From contig CAZYBE010000001.1 of assembly GCA_964645765.1 (NCBI GenBank), positions 62,001-126,000 of the forward strand: a stretch of 64,000 nucleotides of DNA, read 5' to 3'. This document shows, piece by piece, positions 63,794-64,000 of this stretch. A program made the translations under genes and the position numbers. The stretch comes from CAZGMN01 sp964645765. GTDB taxonomy: Bacteria > Acidobacteriota > Aminicenantia > Aminicenantales > Aminicenantaceae. Each line of letters opens with the position of its first letter. Position 1 is the stretch's first letter. The notes beneath the pieces are model-generated. The model saw only the letters and a program-made list of their open reading frames with translations, did no database searches and was not told the origin of the DNA.

Positions 63794-64000
63794 ACGGAGA
63801 AAACAAAGAATTGACCTCTATCAATCCATTTAAGCCGGAACCGGCAAGAATTGTCCGAACTTATCATCTCACCGAAGACGTCAAATTTTTCCAGGTTAGG
63901 ATCGTGGATATGGAGAAAGCCCTTGCCTTCAAGTACCGTGTCGGCCAGTTTGCCATGTTCTCTGTCCTGGGCGCAGGTGAAGCTCCCTTCTCTATTTCCT
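63790..64000 (+). CDS. FAD/NAD(P)-binding gamma subunit (HydG/AsrB-like), partial
   Basis: First 70 codons of a ferredoxin-NADP-reductase-like protein: PARIVRTYHLTEDVKFFQVRIVD then YRVGQFAMFSVLGAGEAPFSIS, the start of the FAD-binding domain. The gene continues past the window end. With the upstream beta subunit it makes the usual HydBG module; the hydrogenase subunits HydD and HydA are expected next. Confidence 0.82.
   Translation, partial: MNGENKELTSINPFKPEPARIVRTYHLTEDVKFFQVRIVDMEKALAFKYRVGQFAMFSVLGAGEAPFSIS

Noticed and set aside
1..64000. CRISPR array or prophage
   Set aside because: No regularly spaced short repeats, and no cas, integrase, capsid or terminase genes were seen.

Overview
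The window comes from a Gram-negative-type (diderm), anaerobic bacterium. An outer-membrane porin lies directly before pstS, there is a LQSC-type lipoprotein, and a large share of the DNA encodes oxygen-sensitive iron-sulfur redox enzymes and [NiFe] hydrogenase subunits. Genes are dense on both strands, with many 4-bp ATGA overlaps. No 16S rRNA gene is present. The gene style would suit an uncultured anaerobic phylum such as Ca. Aminicenantes, but that placement is inference only.

Region 1 (1-20 kb) is mostly housekeeping: aldehyde dehydrogenase, murA, murB, ligA, a two-gene glutamine-dependent NAD synthetase, rsmI, and a minus-strand run rplU-rpmA-obgE-nadD-rsfS followed by rlmH, a DksA-like gene and comF. 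Region 2 (20-27 kb) is a four-gene redox operon divergent from an Lrp/AsnC regulator. It holds a GlcD-like FAD oxidase with a built-in ferredoxin domain, two paralogous ferredoxin/FMN glutamate-synthase-type subunits (one degenerate), and a fused glutaminase-GXGXG subunit. Region 3 (27-30 kb) has two tRNAs, a lipoprotein and gatCA.

Region 4 (30.4-45.4 kb) is the most remarkable part. One long transcription unit runs hdrC, hdrB, an N-terminal half of hdrA, DRTGG, a histidine-kinase-like ATPase, an [FeFe]-hydrogenase-like iron-sulfur protein, DRTGG, PHP, a second ATPase, nuoE, a [2Fe-2S] protein, a NuoF-GltD fusion, and a NuoG/HydA-type ferredoxin module fused to the missing C-terminal half of HdrA. 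It is followed, after a palindromic repeat and its own promoter, by mvhD-mvhG-mvhA. The layout looks like a bifurcating HydABC operon whose catalytic H-cluster domain has been replaced by half of HdrA and which has been joined to an Hdr-Mvh hydrogenase complex. It could couple H2, NAD(P)H, ferredoxin and a disulfide-like acceptor.

Region 5 (45.4-50.7 kb) is accessory: gene remnants, a STAS protein with a nucleotide-carrier-like membrane protein carrying HEAT repeats, a VapBC pair and arsC. Region 6 (50.7-58.7 kb) is a phosphate-starvation operon (porin-pstSCAB-phoU-phoB-phoR) behind four 11-bp Pho-box-like repeats. Region 7 (58.9-64 kb) is a sensor kinase, an NtrC-type sigma-54 activator, a well-formed -24/-12 promoter, and the first two genes of a second, sulfhydrogenase-like hydrogenase locus that runs off the end.

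Three unrelated families of palindromic dispersed repeats (A, B, C; about 135-185 bp) sit between genes. Family A has two full copies and one internally deleted copy, and family B has two full copies and one solo end. In family B, base changes between copies are compensated on the opposite arm.
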